In this document: piece by piece, positions 8,717 to 17,368 of the stretch
How positions within the stretch are numbered: position 1 is the stretch's first letter
How the letters are laid out: every line of letters starts with the position of its first letter
The notes under the pieces: model-generated
What the model was told of the DNA's origin: nothing
What the model saw: only the letters and a program-made list of their open reading frames with translations
Database searches by the model: none
Assembly: GCF_015712065.1 (NCBI RefSeq)
Contig: NZ_JACFYZ010000004.1
Coordinates: 248,001-312,000, forward strand
DNA length: 64,000 nt
Origin: Ectopseudomonas chengduensis
GTDB taxonomy: Bacteria > Pseudomonadota > Gammaproteobacteria > Pseudomonadales > Pseudomonadaceae
Direction: 5' to 3'
Translations under genes and position numbers: made by a program

Positions 8717-10678
8717 TCAACTCCCGCGAATCAACTTGCGCAGCATAAAGCGATTGGGATGGCAGGCCTCGGCCACCTCGCGCGGCACTGGTAGGGGCTC
8801 GTTCTCCAGCCAGGCAGCGATCAGCTCGCCCGACAGCGGGGCTGTGATCAGCCCGCGTGAGCCGTGGCCGCTGTTGATGTACAGGCCGTGCAGCCAGGGG
8901 CAGGGCGCGTCCGGCACCTGGCGGGCGTCCTTGGCCAGTACCGCATAGGTCTCGGTGAAGGTTTCGACATCGGCCAGCGGCCCGACTATCGGCAGGTAGT
9001 CCGGGCTGGTGCAGCGGAACGCAGCGCGGCCTTCCAGCGTCGCCGGGTCGAGTGTCTGTGCGTCCAGGCGTTCGGCGAGATCCGTGGAAATTTCCCGCAG
9101 CAGCTCCAGGTTGCCGGCATGCTCGGCCACGCTGGGTGCGAGGTTGTCGCTGTGGAAGTCGAAGCTGGCGCCCAGGGTGTGCTCACCGTCGCGTGGCGGC
9201 GCGACATAGCCTTCGGCGCAGACCACGGTGCGCAGTTGACTGCTGAGTGAGTTGGCTGGCAGGCGGCTGATCTGCCCACGGATACGCTTGAGCGGCAGGT
9301 TCGCATCCGGCAACAGGCGGCCGATCTCGGCGGCGCAGGCCAGTACCAGCACCGGGGCTTCGACCAGCGTGCCGTTCGGCCCGTCGACGCGCCAGCGGTC
9401 ATCCTGCCGGCTCAGACTTAGCGCCTCCTGGTAGGGGCGCAGTTCGATCAATGGGTGTTGCACCAGTTGCCGGCACAGCGCCGGTGGGTGCACCCAGCCG
9501 GCGTCGGGGTAGAACAGACCGCCAGCCGGCAGACCAATACCGGCCAGCACTTCGGCCTGCTCGCGCCCAACGGCGTGCAGCAGATCGGCAGGGAAGGCGG
9601 CGGCCAGCTTGCCCTGGCGCGCGGCTTCCTTGTCATCGAAGGCCAGCTGCAGCACGCCGCAGGCGTCCCAGTCGGCACCGCGCTGCAGGCGTTCGAGCAG
9701 CCGGCGGGTATGACCGAAGCCGGCGACGATCAACTGCGACAGCGCGGTGCCATGGGCCGAGAGCTTGAGGTAGAGCACACCCTGCGGGTTGCCCGAGGCC
9801 TCGCAGGCAACCGCCGCGTGGCGCTCCAGCAGGCTCACTCGCCAGCCGCGTGCTGCCAGGCTGGCGGCAGTGGCGCAGCCGGCCAGACCAGCGCCGATCA
9901 CCACCGCGTGTTTTTCCTGCGTGGGGCGAGCGGGGCGGGCGAACCAGGGCTTGCCGACGGTTTGCGGCTCACCGATGAACTGCCCTTTAGCCACTTCCCA
10001 TTTTTTGCCCAGGCCTGGCACGCGTTTCATCTTGAAGCCGGCTTCATTCAGTGCGCGCCGTACCCGACCGGCGCTGGAAAATGTACCGATGGTTGTGCCG
10101 GGGGCCGACAGCCGCGCCAGTTCGGCGAACAGCTCGGGCGTCCACATCTCGGGGTTCTTCGCCGGGTTGAAACCGTCGAGAAACCAGGCGTCGATGCGCG
10201 CATCCAACTGCGGCAATTGCTCCATCGCGTCGCCGATCAACAATGTCAGCACCACCCGACCACCCGCCAACAACAGGCGCTGGAACCCGGGGTGAATGGC
10301 GCGGTACTGCGCTAGCAGTTCTGTGCTGAACGGTGCCAGCTCCGGCCACAGGGCCAGGGCGCGCTGCAGGTCGTCGTGATGCAGCGGATATTTTTCGACA
10401 CTGACGAAGTGCAGACGCGCGCCAGCGGGCGCCTGTTGCTCGAACAACTGCCAGGCGCAGAGGAAATTCAGCCCGGTGCCGAAACCCGTTTCGCCGATGT
10501 TCAGGCATTCACCGTCGGCGAGAGCGGCGAAGCGCGCCGCCAGATCGTTGTTGGCGAGGAAGACGTAGCGCGTCTCTTCCAGGCCGTTTTCCTGGGAGAA
10601 ATAGATGTCGCCGTAGCTGCGCGACAGAGGCTGGCCGCGCTCGTCCCAGTCGAGCTGGGCGTGATGGGTGTCTGACAT
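8717..10678 (-). CDS. mnmC: Bifunctional tRNA mnm5s2U34 biosynthesis protein MnmC
   Basis: A 653-residue bifunctional enzyme that finishes the 5-methylaminomethyl-2-thiouridine at the wobble position of certain tRNAs. The N-terminal part (about 1-240) is the SAM-dependent methyltransferase MnmD: ETGFGTGLNFLCAW is the SAM-binding loop and DAWFLDGFNPAKNPEMW the catalytic motif. The C-terminal part is a FAD-dependent oxidoreductase of the DAO type, starting HAVVIGAGLAGCATAASLA. It removes the carboxymethyl group. The length matches the E. coli enzyme (about 668). It is a single gene, divergent from pap. Confidence 0.96.
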   Translation of the reverse strand: MSDTHHAQLDWDERGQPLSRSYGDIYFSQENGLEETRYVFLANNDLAARFAALADGECLNIGETGFGTGLNFLCAWQLFEQQAPAGARLHFVSVEKYPLHHDDLQRALALWPELAPFSTELLAQYRAIHPGFQRLLLAGGRVVLTLLIGDAMEQLPQLDARIDAWFLDGFNPAKNPEMWTPELFAELARLSAPGTTIGTFSSAGRVRRALNEAGFKMKRVPGLGKKWEVAKGQFIGEPQTVGKPWFARPARPTQEKHAVVIGAGLAGCATAASLAARGWRVSLLERHAAVACEASGNPQGVLYLKLSAHGTALSQLIVAGFGHTRRLLERLQRGADWDACGVLQLAFDDKEAARQGKLAAAFPADLLHAVGREQAEVLAGIGLPAGGLFYPDAGWVHPPALCRQLVQHPLIELRPYQEALSLSRQDDRWRVDGPNGTLVEAPVLVLACAAEIGRLLPDANLPLKRIRGQISRLPANSLSSQLRTVVCAEGYVAPPRDGEHTLGASFDFHSDNLAPSVAEHAGNLELLREISTDLAERLDAQTLDPATLEGRAAFRCTSPDYLPIVGPLADVETFTETYAVLAKDARQVPDAPCPWLHGLYINSGHGSRGLITAPLSGELIAAWLENEPLPVPREVAEACHPNRFMLRKLIRGS

Positions 10679-10812
10679 GGCTGGGTTCCGCTGGATCGTG
10701 CGGCGATTCTACCGTGCACAGGTGTCGTGGCGCTGGAACAAGGCAGCGTGTCGGCGGGCAAAGCGTTGGATGTTCCGTTAGGCTGTGAGGATGATTCCAG
10801 GGAGGTTGCTTT

Positions 10813-12300
10813 ATGTTCGAGTCCGCCGAAATCGGCCGCAGTATCGACAAGGCCACGTTCGAGGCCGAAGAGCCGGCACTGCGCGAGGCGCTGCTGGAAG
10901 CGCAGTACGAGCTCAAGCAGCAGGCGCGTTTTCCGGTGATCGTATTGATCAACGGCGTCGAGGGCGCCGGCAAGGGCGAGACGGTGAAACTGCTCAACGA
11001 GTGGATGGACCCACGGCTGATCCAGGTCAGCACCTTCGATATACAGACCGACGAAGAGCTGGCGCGGCCGCCGGTCTGGCGCTACTGGCGCCAGCTGCCG
11101 CCCAAGGGACGCATGGGCGTGTTCTTCGGCAACTGGTACAGCCAGATGTTGCAGGGGCGGGTGCACGGCAAGTTCAAGGACGCGGTGCTGGACCAGGCCA
11201 TCGACGGTGCCGAGCGCCTGGAGCGCATGCTCTGCGATGAAGGCGCGCTGATCTTCAAGTTCTGGTTTCACCTGTCCAAGCAGCACATGAAGGCGCGACT
11301 GGAGGCGCTCAAGGACGACCCGCTGCACAGCTGGCGCATCAGCCCGCTGGACTGGCAGCAATCGAAGACCTACGACAAGTTCGTGCGCTACGGCGAGCGT
11401 GTGCTGCGCCGCACCAGCCGTGACTATGCGCCCTGGTATGTGGTCGAGGGCGTCGATCACTATTACCGCAGCCTCACCGTCGGGCGCATCCTGCTCGAAG
11501 GCTTGCAGGCGGCGTTGGCCAGTCCGCAGCGTACCCAGCTGCAACCGCATGCTGCGCCGCTTGTTTCCAGTCTGGACAATCGCGGTTTGCTGGCCAGCCT
11601 GGACATGACCCAGGCACTGAGCAAGGACGACTACAAGGAGCAGCTGGCCACCGAGCAGGCGCGCCTGTCCGGCCTGATGCGCGACAAGCGCATGCGCAAG
11701 CACGCCCTGATCGCGGCATTCGAGGGTAACGATGCCGCCGGCAAGGGTGGCGCTATCCGTCGTGTGACCGGCGCGCTCGACCCGCGCCAGTACCGCATCG
11801 TGCCGGTGGCGGCGCCGACCGAGGAAGAACGTGCACAGCCCTATCTGTGGCGTTTCTGGCGGCACATTCCGGCGCGCGGCAAGTTCACCATCTTCGACCG
11901 CAGCTGGTATGGCCGTGTGCTGGTGGAGCGGGTCGAGGGCTTCTGCAGCCAGGCCGATTGGCTGCGTGCCTACGGCGAGATCAACGATTTCGAAGAGCAA
12001 CTGGCCAATGCCGGAGTGATCCTGGTGAAGTTCTGGCTGGCCATCGACCAGCAGACGCAGCTGGAGCGCTTCAAGGAGCGTGAGCAGATCCCGTTCAAGC
12101 GCTTCAAGATCACCGAAGAGGATTGGCGCAACCGCGACAAGTGGGACGACTACGGCGATGCGGTGGGTGACATGGTCGACCGCACCAGCACCGAGATCGC
12201 GCCCTGGACCTTGATCGAGGCCAACGACAAGCGCTTCGCCCGGGTCAAGGTGTTGCGCACCATCAACGAGGCCATCGAGGCGGCGTTTGCAAGGGATTGA
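10813..12300 (+). CDS. pap: Polyphosphate:AMP phosphotransferase (PPK2 class II)
   Basis: A 495-residue enzyme with two fused PPK2 domains that phosphorylates AMP to ADP using inorganic polyphosphate. The first domain carries Walker A-like GVEGAGKGE at 48-56. The second carries FEGNDAAGKGGAIRR at about residue 304 followed by the lid sequence FDRSWYGRVLVERVEGF. In the single-domain paralogues ADP or GDP is the acceptor. The tandem form is characteristic of PAP, as in Acinetobacter and P. aeruginosa. GGGAGG precedes the ATG. It stands alone, followed by a REP palindrome, and with polyphosphate kinase it forms an ATP-regenerating loop. Confidence 0.94.
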   Translation: MFESAEIGRSIDKATFEAEEPALREALLEAQYELKQQARFPVIVLINGVEGAGKGETVKLLNEWMDPRLIQVSTFDIQTDEELARPPVWRYWRQLPPKGRMGVFFGNWYSQMLQGRVHGKFKDAVLDQAIDGAERLERMLCDEGALIFKFWFHLSKQHMKARLEALKDDPLHSWRISPLDWQQSKTYDKFVRYGERVLRRTSRDYAPWYVVEGVDHYYRSLTVGRILLEGLQAALASPQRTQLQPHAAPLVSSLDNRGLLASLDMTQALSKDDYKEQLATEQARLSGLMRDKRMRKHALIAAFEGNDAAGKGGAIRRVTGALDPRQYRIVPVAAPTEEERAQPYLWRFWRHIPARGKFTIFDRSWYGRVLVERVEGFCSQADWLRAYGEINDFEEQLANAGVILVKFWLAIDQQTQLERFKEREQIPFKRFKITEEDWRNRDKWDDYGDAVGDMVDRTSTEIAPWTLIEANDKRFARVKVLRTINEAIEAAFARD

Positions 12301-12306
12301 GATTTT

Positions 12307-12380
12307 TCGCGGCTGAAGCGGAATGCCGCCCAGCCGCTCCTACGGTATTCACTGCACTGTAGGAGCGGCTTCAGCCGCGA
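12307..12380. repeat. REP-type palindromic repeat pair
   Basis: Two nested inverted repeats fold back on each other: TCGCGGCTGAAGC at 12307 pairs with GCTTCAGCCGCGA ending at 12380, and AGCCGCTCCTAC pairs with GTAGGAGCGGCT inside. This is the common Pseudomonas extragenic REP sequence. A related copy lies at 53894-53956. It may also stabilise or terminate the pap transcript. Confidence 0.85.
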
Positions 12381-12529
12381 TGCTTTTGTGTCGTTCCCGA
12401 TGGCCCCGGATTGCATCCGGGCTATGTCCCGGCATCGACCCGTATACGCCAGATCAATGATGCTCGCGCTCAGGGATGGGCTGGATTTATCTTCATGCCA
12501 TTCGCCATCCAATAACAACGAGGTGCGTC

Positions 12530-13717
12530 ATGCGTGAAGTGGTGATCGTCGACAGCGTCCGGACCGGCCTGGCCAAGTCCTTCCGCGGCAAGTTCAATAT
12601 GACCCGGCCGGACGACATGGCCGCCCATTGCGTCGATGCGTTGCTGGTGCGCAACGGCATCGACCCGAAGCTGGTCGATGACTGCATCGTCGGTGCCGGT
12701 TCCAACGAGGGTGCGCAGGGCATGAACATCGGTCGCAACGTCGCCGTGCTCTCACGCCTGGGTAATCCGGTGGCGGGCATGACCCTCAACCGCTTCTGCT
12801 CCTCGGGCCTGCAGGCCATCGCCATCGCCGCCAACCAGGTGGCGTCCGGTTGCAGCGACATCATTGTCGCTGGCGGCGTCGAGTCCATCACCATGACCCT
12901 GAAAAGCATGAACATGGACAACCTGTTCAACCCGCTGCTGCAAAAGGAAAACCCCGGCATCTACTACCCCATGGGCAAGACCGCCGAGATCGTCGCCAAC
13001 CGCTATGGCATCACCCGCGAAGCCCAGGACGCCTACGCCCTGCAGAGCCAGCAGCGCACCGCGCGGGCCCAGGCCGAAGGTCTGTTCGCCGACGAGATCG
13101 TGCCGATGACGGTGAAGTATCAGGTGGAAGACAAGGCCACTGGCGAGAAGAAGATCGTCGACGGCGTGGTCGAGGCCGATGATTGCAACCGCCCGGACAC
13201 CACTCTGGAATCCCTGACCAAGCTGCAACCAGCGTTCGACCCGGCCGGCAGCGTCACCGCCGGCAATGCTTCGCAACTGTCCGACGGCGCCTCGATGACC
13301 CTGGTGATGAGTCTGGAAAAAGCGCTGGAGCTGGGCCTCAAGCCCAAGGCCTATTTCCGTGGCTTTACCGTGGCCGGTTGCGAGCCGGACGAGATGGGCA
13401 TCGGCCCGGTGTTCTCGGTGCCCAAGCTGCTCAAGGCCAAGGGCCTGAGCGTGGCCGACATCGACCTGTGGGAGCTCAACGAAGCCTTCGCCTCGCAGTG
13501 CCTGTACTGCCGCGACACGCTCGAGATCGACAACGAGAAATACAACGTTAATGGCGGCTCCATCTCCATCGGTCATCCATTCGGCATGACCGGCTCGCGC
13601 CAGGTCGGTCATCTGGTGCGCGAGCTGCAGTGCCGCGAGCTGCGCTACGGCATCGTCACCATGTGCGTCGGTGGCGGCATGGGCGCCACCGGGTTGTTCG
13701 AGGCCTATCGCGGCTAA
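12530..13717 (+). CDS. Acetyl-CoA C-acyltransferase (thiolase)
   Basis: A 395-residue thiolase of the FadA/AtoB superfamily, which cleaves 3-ketoacyl-CoA with CoA or runs the Claisen condensation. All catalytic residues are in place: nucleophile Cys90 in NRFCSSGLQAIA, His349 in SIGHPFGMTG and Cys379 in VTMCVGGGMGATG. The ATG at 12530 begins the usual MREVVIVDSVRTG start and has GAGG upstream. It is not next to a fadB-like gene, so it is a stand-alone degradative or condensing thiolase; chain-length preference cannot be judged. Confidence 0.92.
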   Translation: MREVVIVDSVRTGLAKSFRGKFNMTRPDDMAAHCVDALLVRNGIDPKLVDDCIVGAGSNEGAQGMNIGRNVAVLSRLGNPVAGMTLNRFCSSGLQAIAIAANQVASGCSDIIVAGGVESITMTLKSMNMDNLFNPLLQKENPGIYYPMGKTAEIVANRYGITREAQDAYALQSQQRTARAQAEGLFADEIVPMTVKYQVEDKATGEKKIVDGVVEADDCNRPDTTLESLTKLQPAFDPAGSVTAGNASQLSDGASMTLVMSLEKALELGLKPKAYFRGFTVAGCEPDEMGIGPVFSVPKLLKAKGLSVADIDLWELNEAFASQCLYCRDTLEIDNEKYNVNGGSISIGHPFGMTGSRQVGHLVRELQCRELRYGIVTMCVGGGMGATGLFEAYRG

Positions 13718-13722
13718 ACGAC

Positions 13723-13795
13723 GTAGGGGGCGCCGCGCGCACCACCGGCAACACGCATCGCATGAACGAACCGCGGTGCGCACGGTGCACCCTAC
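13723..13795. repeat. Imperfect inverted repeat of the GTAGGGTGCGC family
   Basis: GTAGGGGGCGCCGCGCGCACC at 13723 is matched at 18 of 21 positions by the complement of the 21 bases ending at 13795 (ending GCACCCTAC). A related half lies alone at 30599-30619. It fits a dispersed intergenic palindrome family. Confidence 0.6.
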
Positions 13796-13873
13796 GGGAT
13801 CGCTGGCTCCCCACGACGGTCAGCGATGCGCTGTTTATACTCGCGCTCTGCCCTGTGAACGGAGCGCCTGCCG

Positions 13874-14494
13874 ATGCCCTTTGCCGAAAACCTCATCGCC
13901 TTCACCCTGGCGGCCACGCTGCTGACCCTGACGCCGGGGATCGACACGGCGCTGGTGCTGCGTACCGCAGCTGTCGAGGGGCGGCAGCAGGCGTTTCGTG
14001 CGGCGCTGGGCATCAATGCCGGTTGCCTGCTCTGGGGTGCGGCGGTGGCCTTCGGCCTCGGCGCGCTGCTGGCGGTTTCCGAATTCGGCTACAACCTGCT
14101 CAAGTATTGCGGTGCGGCCTATCTGGCCTGGCTCGGGCTGAACATGCTGCTGCGCCCGCGTACCTCGCTGGCACCCGCGCAGGCGAGCGGCAGACCCGAT
14201 GCCAACTGGTTTCTGCGCGGTCTGCTGGGCAACGTGCTCAACCCCAAGGTGGGGATTTTCTATGTGTCCTTCCTGCCGCAGTTCATTCCACAAGGACAGC
14301 CGCTGATCATCTGGACATTCGGCCTGGTGGGCATTCATGTGGCGCTCAGCCTCATCTGGGCGCTGGTGCTGATCGGGGCCACTCAGCCGCTCGGTCACTG
14401 GCTGCGGCGCGAGGTGGTGATCAAGTGGATGGATCGCAGCACGGGGCTGATCTTCGTTCTATTCGCCGCGCGTCTGGCATTGAGCCGGCGCTGA
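13874..14494 (+). CDS. LysE/RhtB-family amino-acid exporter
   Basis: A 206-residue six-helix exporter of the LysE superfamily. The signature TLTPGIDTALVLRTAAVEGRQQAFRAALGI near the N-terminus is the conserved PGP-like loop of RhtB proteins, and GNVLNPKVGIFYVSFLPQF is the second family hallmark. Length agrees with the family (about 205). It exports an amino acid or related small molecule, identity unknown. A MITE-like element separates it from the LysR genes downstream. Confidence 0.9.
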   Translation: MPFAENLIAFTLAATLLTLTPGIDTALVLRTAAVEGRQQAFRAALGINAGCLLWGAAVAFGLGALLAVSEFGYNLLKYCGAAYLAWLGLNMLLRPRTSLAPAQASGRPDANWFLRGLLGNVLNPKVGIFYVSFLPQFIPQGQPLIIWTFGLVGIHVALSLIWALVLIGATQPLGHWLRREVVIKWMDRSTGLIFVLFAARLALSRR

Positions 14495-14536
14495 GTCCTG
14501 GCGCCGCTTCTGCTTGGGTTACTCTGTGTCTATGCA

Positions 14537-14718
14537 ATAGAAAAGGCTATGTCTGCGTTAGCTGTTGCCAAGCGGTTCTAGGAAGGCTCTGAGCCTTGTA
14601 GGGTGGGCTTTAGCCCACGCTGACCGCAGTTGGTGGGCTGAAGCGGAGCGCCGCCCGGCCCACCCTACGGGCTTTTGTACCAACGCCCAACACTTAACGC
14701 AGACATAGCCATAGAAAA
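14537..14718. mobile_element. MITE-like element, 166 bp, with 8-bp target site duplication
   Basis: The element spans 14545-14710. Its ends are a perfect 16-bp terminal inverted repeat, GGCTATGTCTGCGTTA on the left and its exact complement on the right. The match continues imperfectly to about 21 of 23 positions. It is bracketed by direct repeats ATAGAAAA at 14537-14544 and 14711-14718, the expected footprint of transposase insertion. Inside are the hairpins AAGGCTC-T-GAGCCTT (14583-14597) and a larger fold between GTAGGGTGGGC (14598) and GCCCACCCTAC (14668). There is no coding capacity, so it must move with a transposase made elsewhere. Eight-base duplications occur in several IS families; I cannot assign one. 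Confidence 0.85.
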
Positions 14719-14731
14719 CCAGGCGGTGACG

Positions 14732-15655
14732 ATGGATCGGTTTCAGGAAATGAGGGTGTTGCTGGCGGTGACCGAGGCCGAGAGCTTCGCCGGGGGCGCC
14801 AAGCTGCTGGGCATTTCGCCGCCCAGCGTCACTCGCGCCATCGCCGCGCTGGAGGCACGTCTCGGTACGCTCTTGCTGGCCCGTAGCACGCGCAGCCTGC
14901 GCCTGACCGAGGCTGGCCAGCGTTATGTCGAGGACTGTCGGCGCATCCTGCTGGAACTGGAAGAGGCCGAGGAGCTGGCCGCCGGTGGCAGTGTGCGCCC
15001 GCGTGGACGACTCACCGTGACCGCGCCGGTGATGTTCGGCGAGCTGTTCCTGATTCCGCGCATCGCCCAGTACCTCGATACCCACCCGGACGTGGAGGTC
15101 AATGCGCTGCTGGTCGACCGCGTGGTGAACATGATGGAGGAGGGCATCGACGTGGCCGTGCGCATCGGCTCGTTGCCCGAGGGCGATCATCCGGCGTTGC
15201 AGGTCGGGCAGATCCGCCCGGTGGTGTGCGCCTCGCCAGATTTTCTCGACCGCGTCGGGCGCCCACGCCACCCGGATGAGTTGCGCGATGCGCCCATCGT
15301 CATGTCCAGCGCCAGCACGCTGCTGTCGCACTGGCAGTTCATCGGCGCGGACGGTCCGTTCGGCTTCATGCCGCAACCGCGCTTCACCGTCAGCTCCAAC
15401 CAGGCAGCGATCAGCGTGGCGCGCCTGGGCTGGGGCTATACCCGCGTGCTGTCCTACCAGGTGGCTGCCGCGGTGGCGCGCGGCGAGATCGAGCTGGTGC
15501 TCGAGGCGTTCGAACCGCCGGCCTTGCCGGTGCACATCATTCACCAGGGCGGTCGCCAGGTTTCGGCCAAGGTGCGCACCTTCGTTGACCACTGCGCTGC
15601 CAGTTTTCGTGCCGACCCAGCCCTGCGCGCGGCCGGTGCAGCGCCTGTTTCATGA
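14732..15655 (+). CDS. LysR-family transcriptional regulator (first of tandem pair)
   Basis: A 307-residue LysR regulator. The HTH is MDRFQEMRVLLAVTEAESFA then AKLLGISPPSVTRAIAALE, and the effector domain starts about residue 90 (RGRLTVTAPVMFGELFLIPR). The ATG at 14732 is chosen by the canonical N-terminus; it lies only 14 bases beyond the MITE-like element's right flanking repeat, so the element forms its 5' leader and possibly its promoter. The stop overlaps the next LysR start by four bases (ATGA), so the two are translationally coupled. The GST and the fusion oxidoreductase downstream are plausible targets. Confidence 0.88.
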   Translation: MDRFQEMRVLLAVTEAESFAGGAKLLGISPPSVTRAIAALEARLGTLLLARSTRSLRLTEAGQRYVEDCRRILLELEEAEELAAGGSVRPRGRLTVTAPVMFGELFLIPRIAQYLDTHPDVEVNALLVDRVVNMMEEGIDVAVRIGSLPEGDHPALQVGQIRPVVCASPDFLDRVGRPRHPDELRDAPIVMSSASTLLSHWQFIGADGPFGFMPQPRFTVSSNQAAISVARLGWGYTRVLSYQVAAAVARGEIELVLEAFEPPALPVHIIHQGGRQVSAKVRTFVDHCAASFRADPALRAAGAAPVS

Positions 15656-16542
15656 ACGCTCATCGCGAGATGCAGGTGTTTCTCGTCGTGGCCCAGGCGG
15701 GCAGCCTGGCTGCTGCTGCTCGGCAGTTGCAGCTGTCGCAGGCCACGGTGATGCGCATCGTGGCTGCACTGGAGAGTCGTCTGGACAGCACCCTGCTTCT
15801 GCGCGGGCCGCGCGGTGTGAGCCTGAGCGCGGCGGGTACCGCTTTCGCCGAGAGTTGCCAGCGCATCCTGCAGCGGGTGGAGGAGGCCGAGCGCTCCGTG
15901 ACCGGCCTGCACGCCAACCCCGTCGGACAACTGACCCTGGCCCTGCCGCTATTGATGACGCATCAGGTGATAACCCCCATCGCGGTCGACTACCTGGCAG
16001 AGTTTCCCGAGGTGAGCCTGGCCACCCTGGCGCGCGAAGAGTCGCCCAGGTTGCTGGAGGAGGGCATCGACCTGGCCGTGGTGGTCGGCCATCTGCCCAG
16101 TTCGTCCGGTTTCGCCGTGCCGTTGGGATGGGCGCGACCGTTGGTCTGTGCGGCACCAGCCTATCTGCAGCGCTGGGGCTGGCCCGCCAACCCGCAGGCG
16201 TTGCACGCGCACCGCATCATCGCTCGTTCTTCGACCGGCCATGCGGGGGAATGGCGCTTTGTGGACGGCGTGGTGAAGCTCGCGCCACGGCTGACCTGCA
16301 GCACGCCGCAGGCCGCGATCCGCGCGGCGCTCGCCGGTTTTGGCCTGACCCGCTGCCTGAGCTACGAGGCCTATCAGGAGTTGCAGAGTGGGCAGTTGCA
16401 GGCGGTGCTGGAAAACTTCGCCGCAGCGCCCGTGCCGGTTCAGCTGTACTACCGCGAAGGGCGCCGGGCTGCAGCGCGGGTACGCAGCTTCCTCGACTTT
16501 GCCGTGCCGCGTCTGCGTGCTCACCCGGCGTTTCGGGCGTGA
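15652..16542 (+). CDS. LysR-family transcriptional regulator (second of tandem pair)
   Basis: A 296-residue LysR regulator, clearly paralogous to the gene it overlaps. HTH: MNAHREMQVFLVVAQAGSLAA then RQLQLSQATVMRIVAALE. The effector domain begins around VGQLTLALPLLMTHQVITPI, and both paralogues share EEGIDxAV and RIGxLP-like stretches. Its start codon lies inside the stop of the upstream gene, which implies co-translation and perhaps heterodimer formation. Two adjacent LysR genes from a local duplication are unusual. Confidence 0.88.
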   Translation: MNAHREMQVFLVVAQAGSLAAAARQLQLSQATVMRIVAALESRLDSTLLLRGPRGVSLSAAGTAFAESCQRILQRVEEAERSVTGLHANPVGQLTLALPLLMTHQVITPIAVDYLAEFPEVSLATLAREESPRLLEEGIDLAVVVGHLPSSSGFAVPLGWARPLVCAAPAYLQRWGWPANPQALHAHRIIARSSTGHAGEWRFVDGVVKLAPRLTCSTPQAAIRAALAGFGLTRCLSYEAYQELQSGQLQAVLENFAAAPVPVQLYYREGRRAAARVRSFLDFAVPRLRAHPAFRA

Positions 16543-16605
16543 TCCGGTTGAGTTGCAGAAAATGAAATAGTGGATTGCCTTGAGTGGTGATTCTTCTCCG
16601 AGTTG

Positions 16606-16628
16606 GATGGGGCGAACATGGCCCCATC
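16606..16628 (+). terminator. Hairpin after the LysR pair
   Basis: GATGGGGC and GCCCCATC pair around a 7-base loop between the second LysR gene and the GST-like gene. There is no U-tract. It would partly separate the two units. Confidence 0.4.
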
Positions 16629-16689
16629 GTCGCGAAGGCCAGTCGTCTCGCGGTGACCTTATCCAATCACGCTCGAAGGAGTCATCGCC

Positions 16690-17316
16690 ATGTCCCGTCC
16701 CGCCATCAAGCTGTACAACTTCCCTCGTTCCGGCCACGCTCACCGCGCCGAGCTGATGCTCTCGCTGCTGCAATTACCCACCGAGCTGATCTTCGTCGAT
16801 CTGGCCAAGGGCGAGCACAAGACGCCGGAGTTCCTGGCTATCAACCCCTTCGGCCAGGTACCGGCGATCGATGACGGCGGCACCATCATCAGCGACTCCA
16901 ACGCCATCCTCGTCTACCTGGCCAAGCGCTACGGCAATGACGACTGGCTACCGCAGGAGCCCGCTGCTGCTGCCCGTGTGCAGCGCTGGTTGTCGGTGGC
17001 CGCCGGCCTGGTAGCGTTCGGCCCTGCTGCTGCGCGCCTGGTTACCGTATTCGGCTACTCGTTCAACACCGAAGAAGTGATCAACCGTGCTCATGCGCTG
17101 TTCACCGTGATGGAAGGCGAGCTGGGCGAAACCCCATTCCTCACCGGCGACAAGCCGAGCATCGCTGATGTCGCCAACTACTCCTACATTGCCCACGCGC
17201 CGGAGGGCAACGTCTCGTTGGAACCCTATCCGAACATCCGCGCCTGGCTGGCCCGCATCGAGGCACTGCCGGGTTTCGTGCCAATGCCGCGTACCGCAGC
17301 CGGTCTGCAAGCCTGA
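16690..17316 (+). CDS. Glutathione S-transferase family protein
   Basis: A 208-residue GST-fold protein. The N-terminal thioredoxin-like domain has [18 protein letters not shown], where the family's catalytic Ser or Cys region would be. It includes the cis-proline motif NPFGQVPAI at about 53-61 and the [15 protein letters not shown] glutathione-contact region. The all-helical C-terminal domain contains [16 protein letters not shown], the typical N-capping box. A strong GAAGGAG site precedes the ATG. It sits 52 bases before the large fusion oxidoreductase and is probably co-transcribed with it. The substrate is unknown. Confidence 0.9.
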   Translation: MSRPAIKLYNFPRSGHAHRAELMLSLLQLPTELIFVDLAKGEHKTPEFLAINPFGQVPAIDDGGTIISDSNAILVYLAKRYGNDDWLPQEPAAAARVQRWLSVAAGLVAFGPAAARLVTVFGYSFNTEEVINRAHALFTVMEGELGETPFLTGDKPSIADVANYSYIAHAPEGNVSLEPYPNIRAWLARIEALPGFVPMPRTAAGLQA

Positions 17317-17368
17317 GTCACCGTTAGCTGCCGGTTTACCCGGCGGCTTCTTTCGTGGAGGGCAGAAC

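Noticed and set aside
10501..12000. A 499-residue open frame antisense to pap
   Set aside because: It is an artefact of high-GC codon bias; pap on the other strand has all PPK2 motifs, while this frame shows no recognisable domain and no ribosome site.
14545..14710. Assignment of the MITE-like element to a specific IS family
   Set aside because: An 8-bp duplication and GG-ended repeats are shared by several families; the ends could not be matched with certainty.
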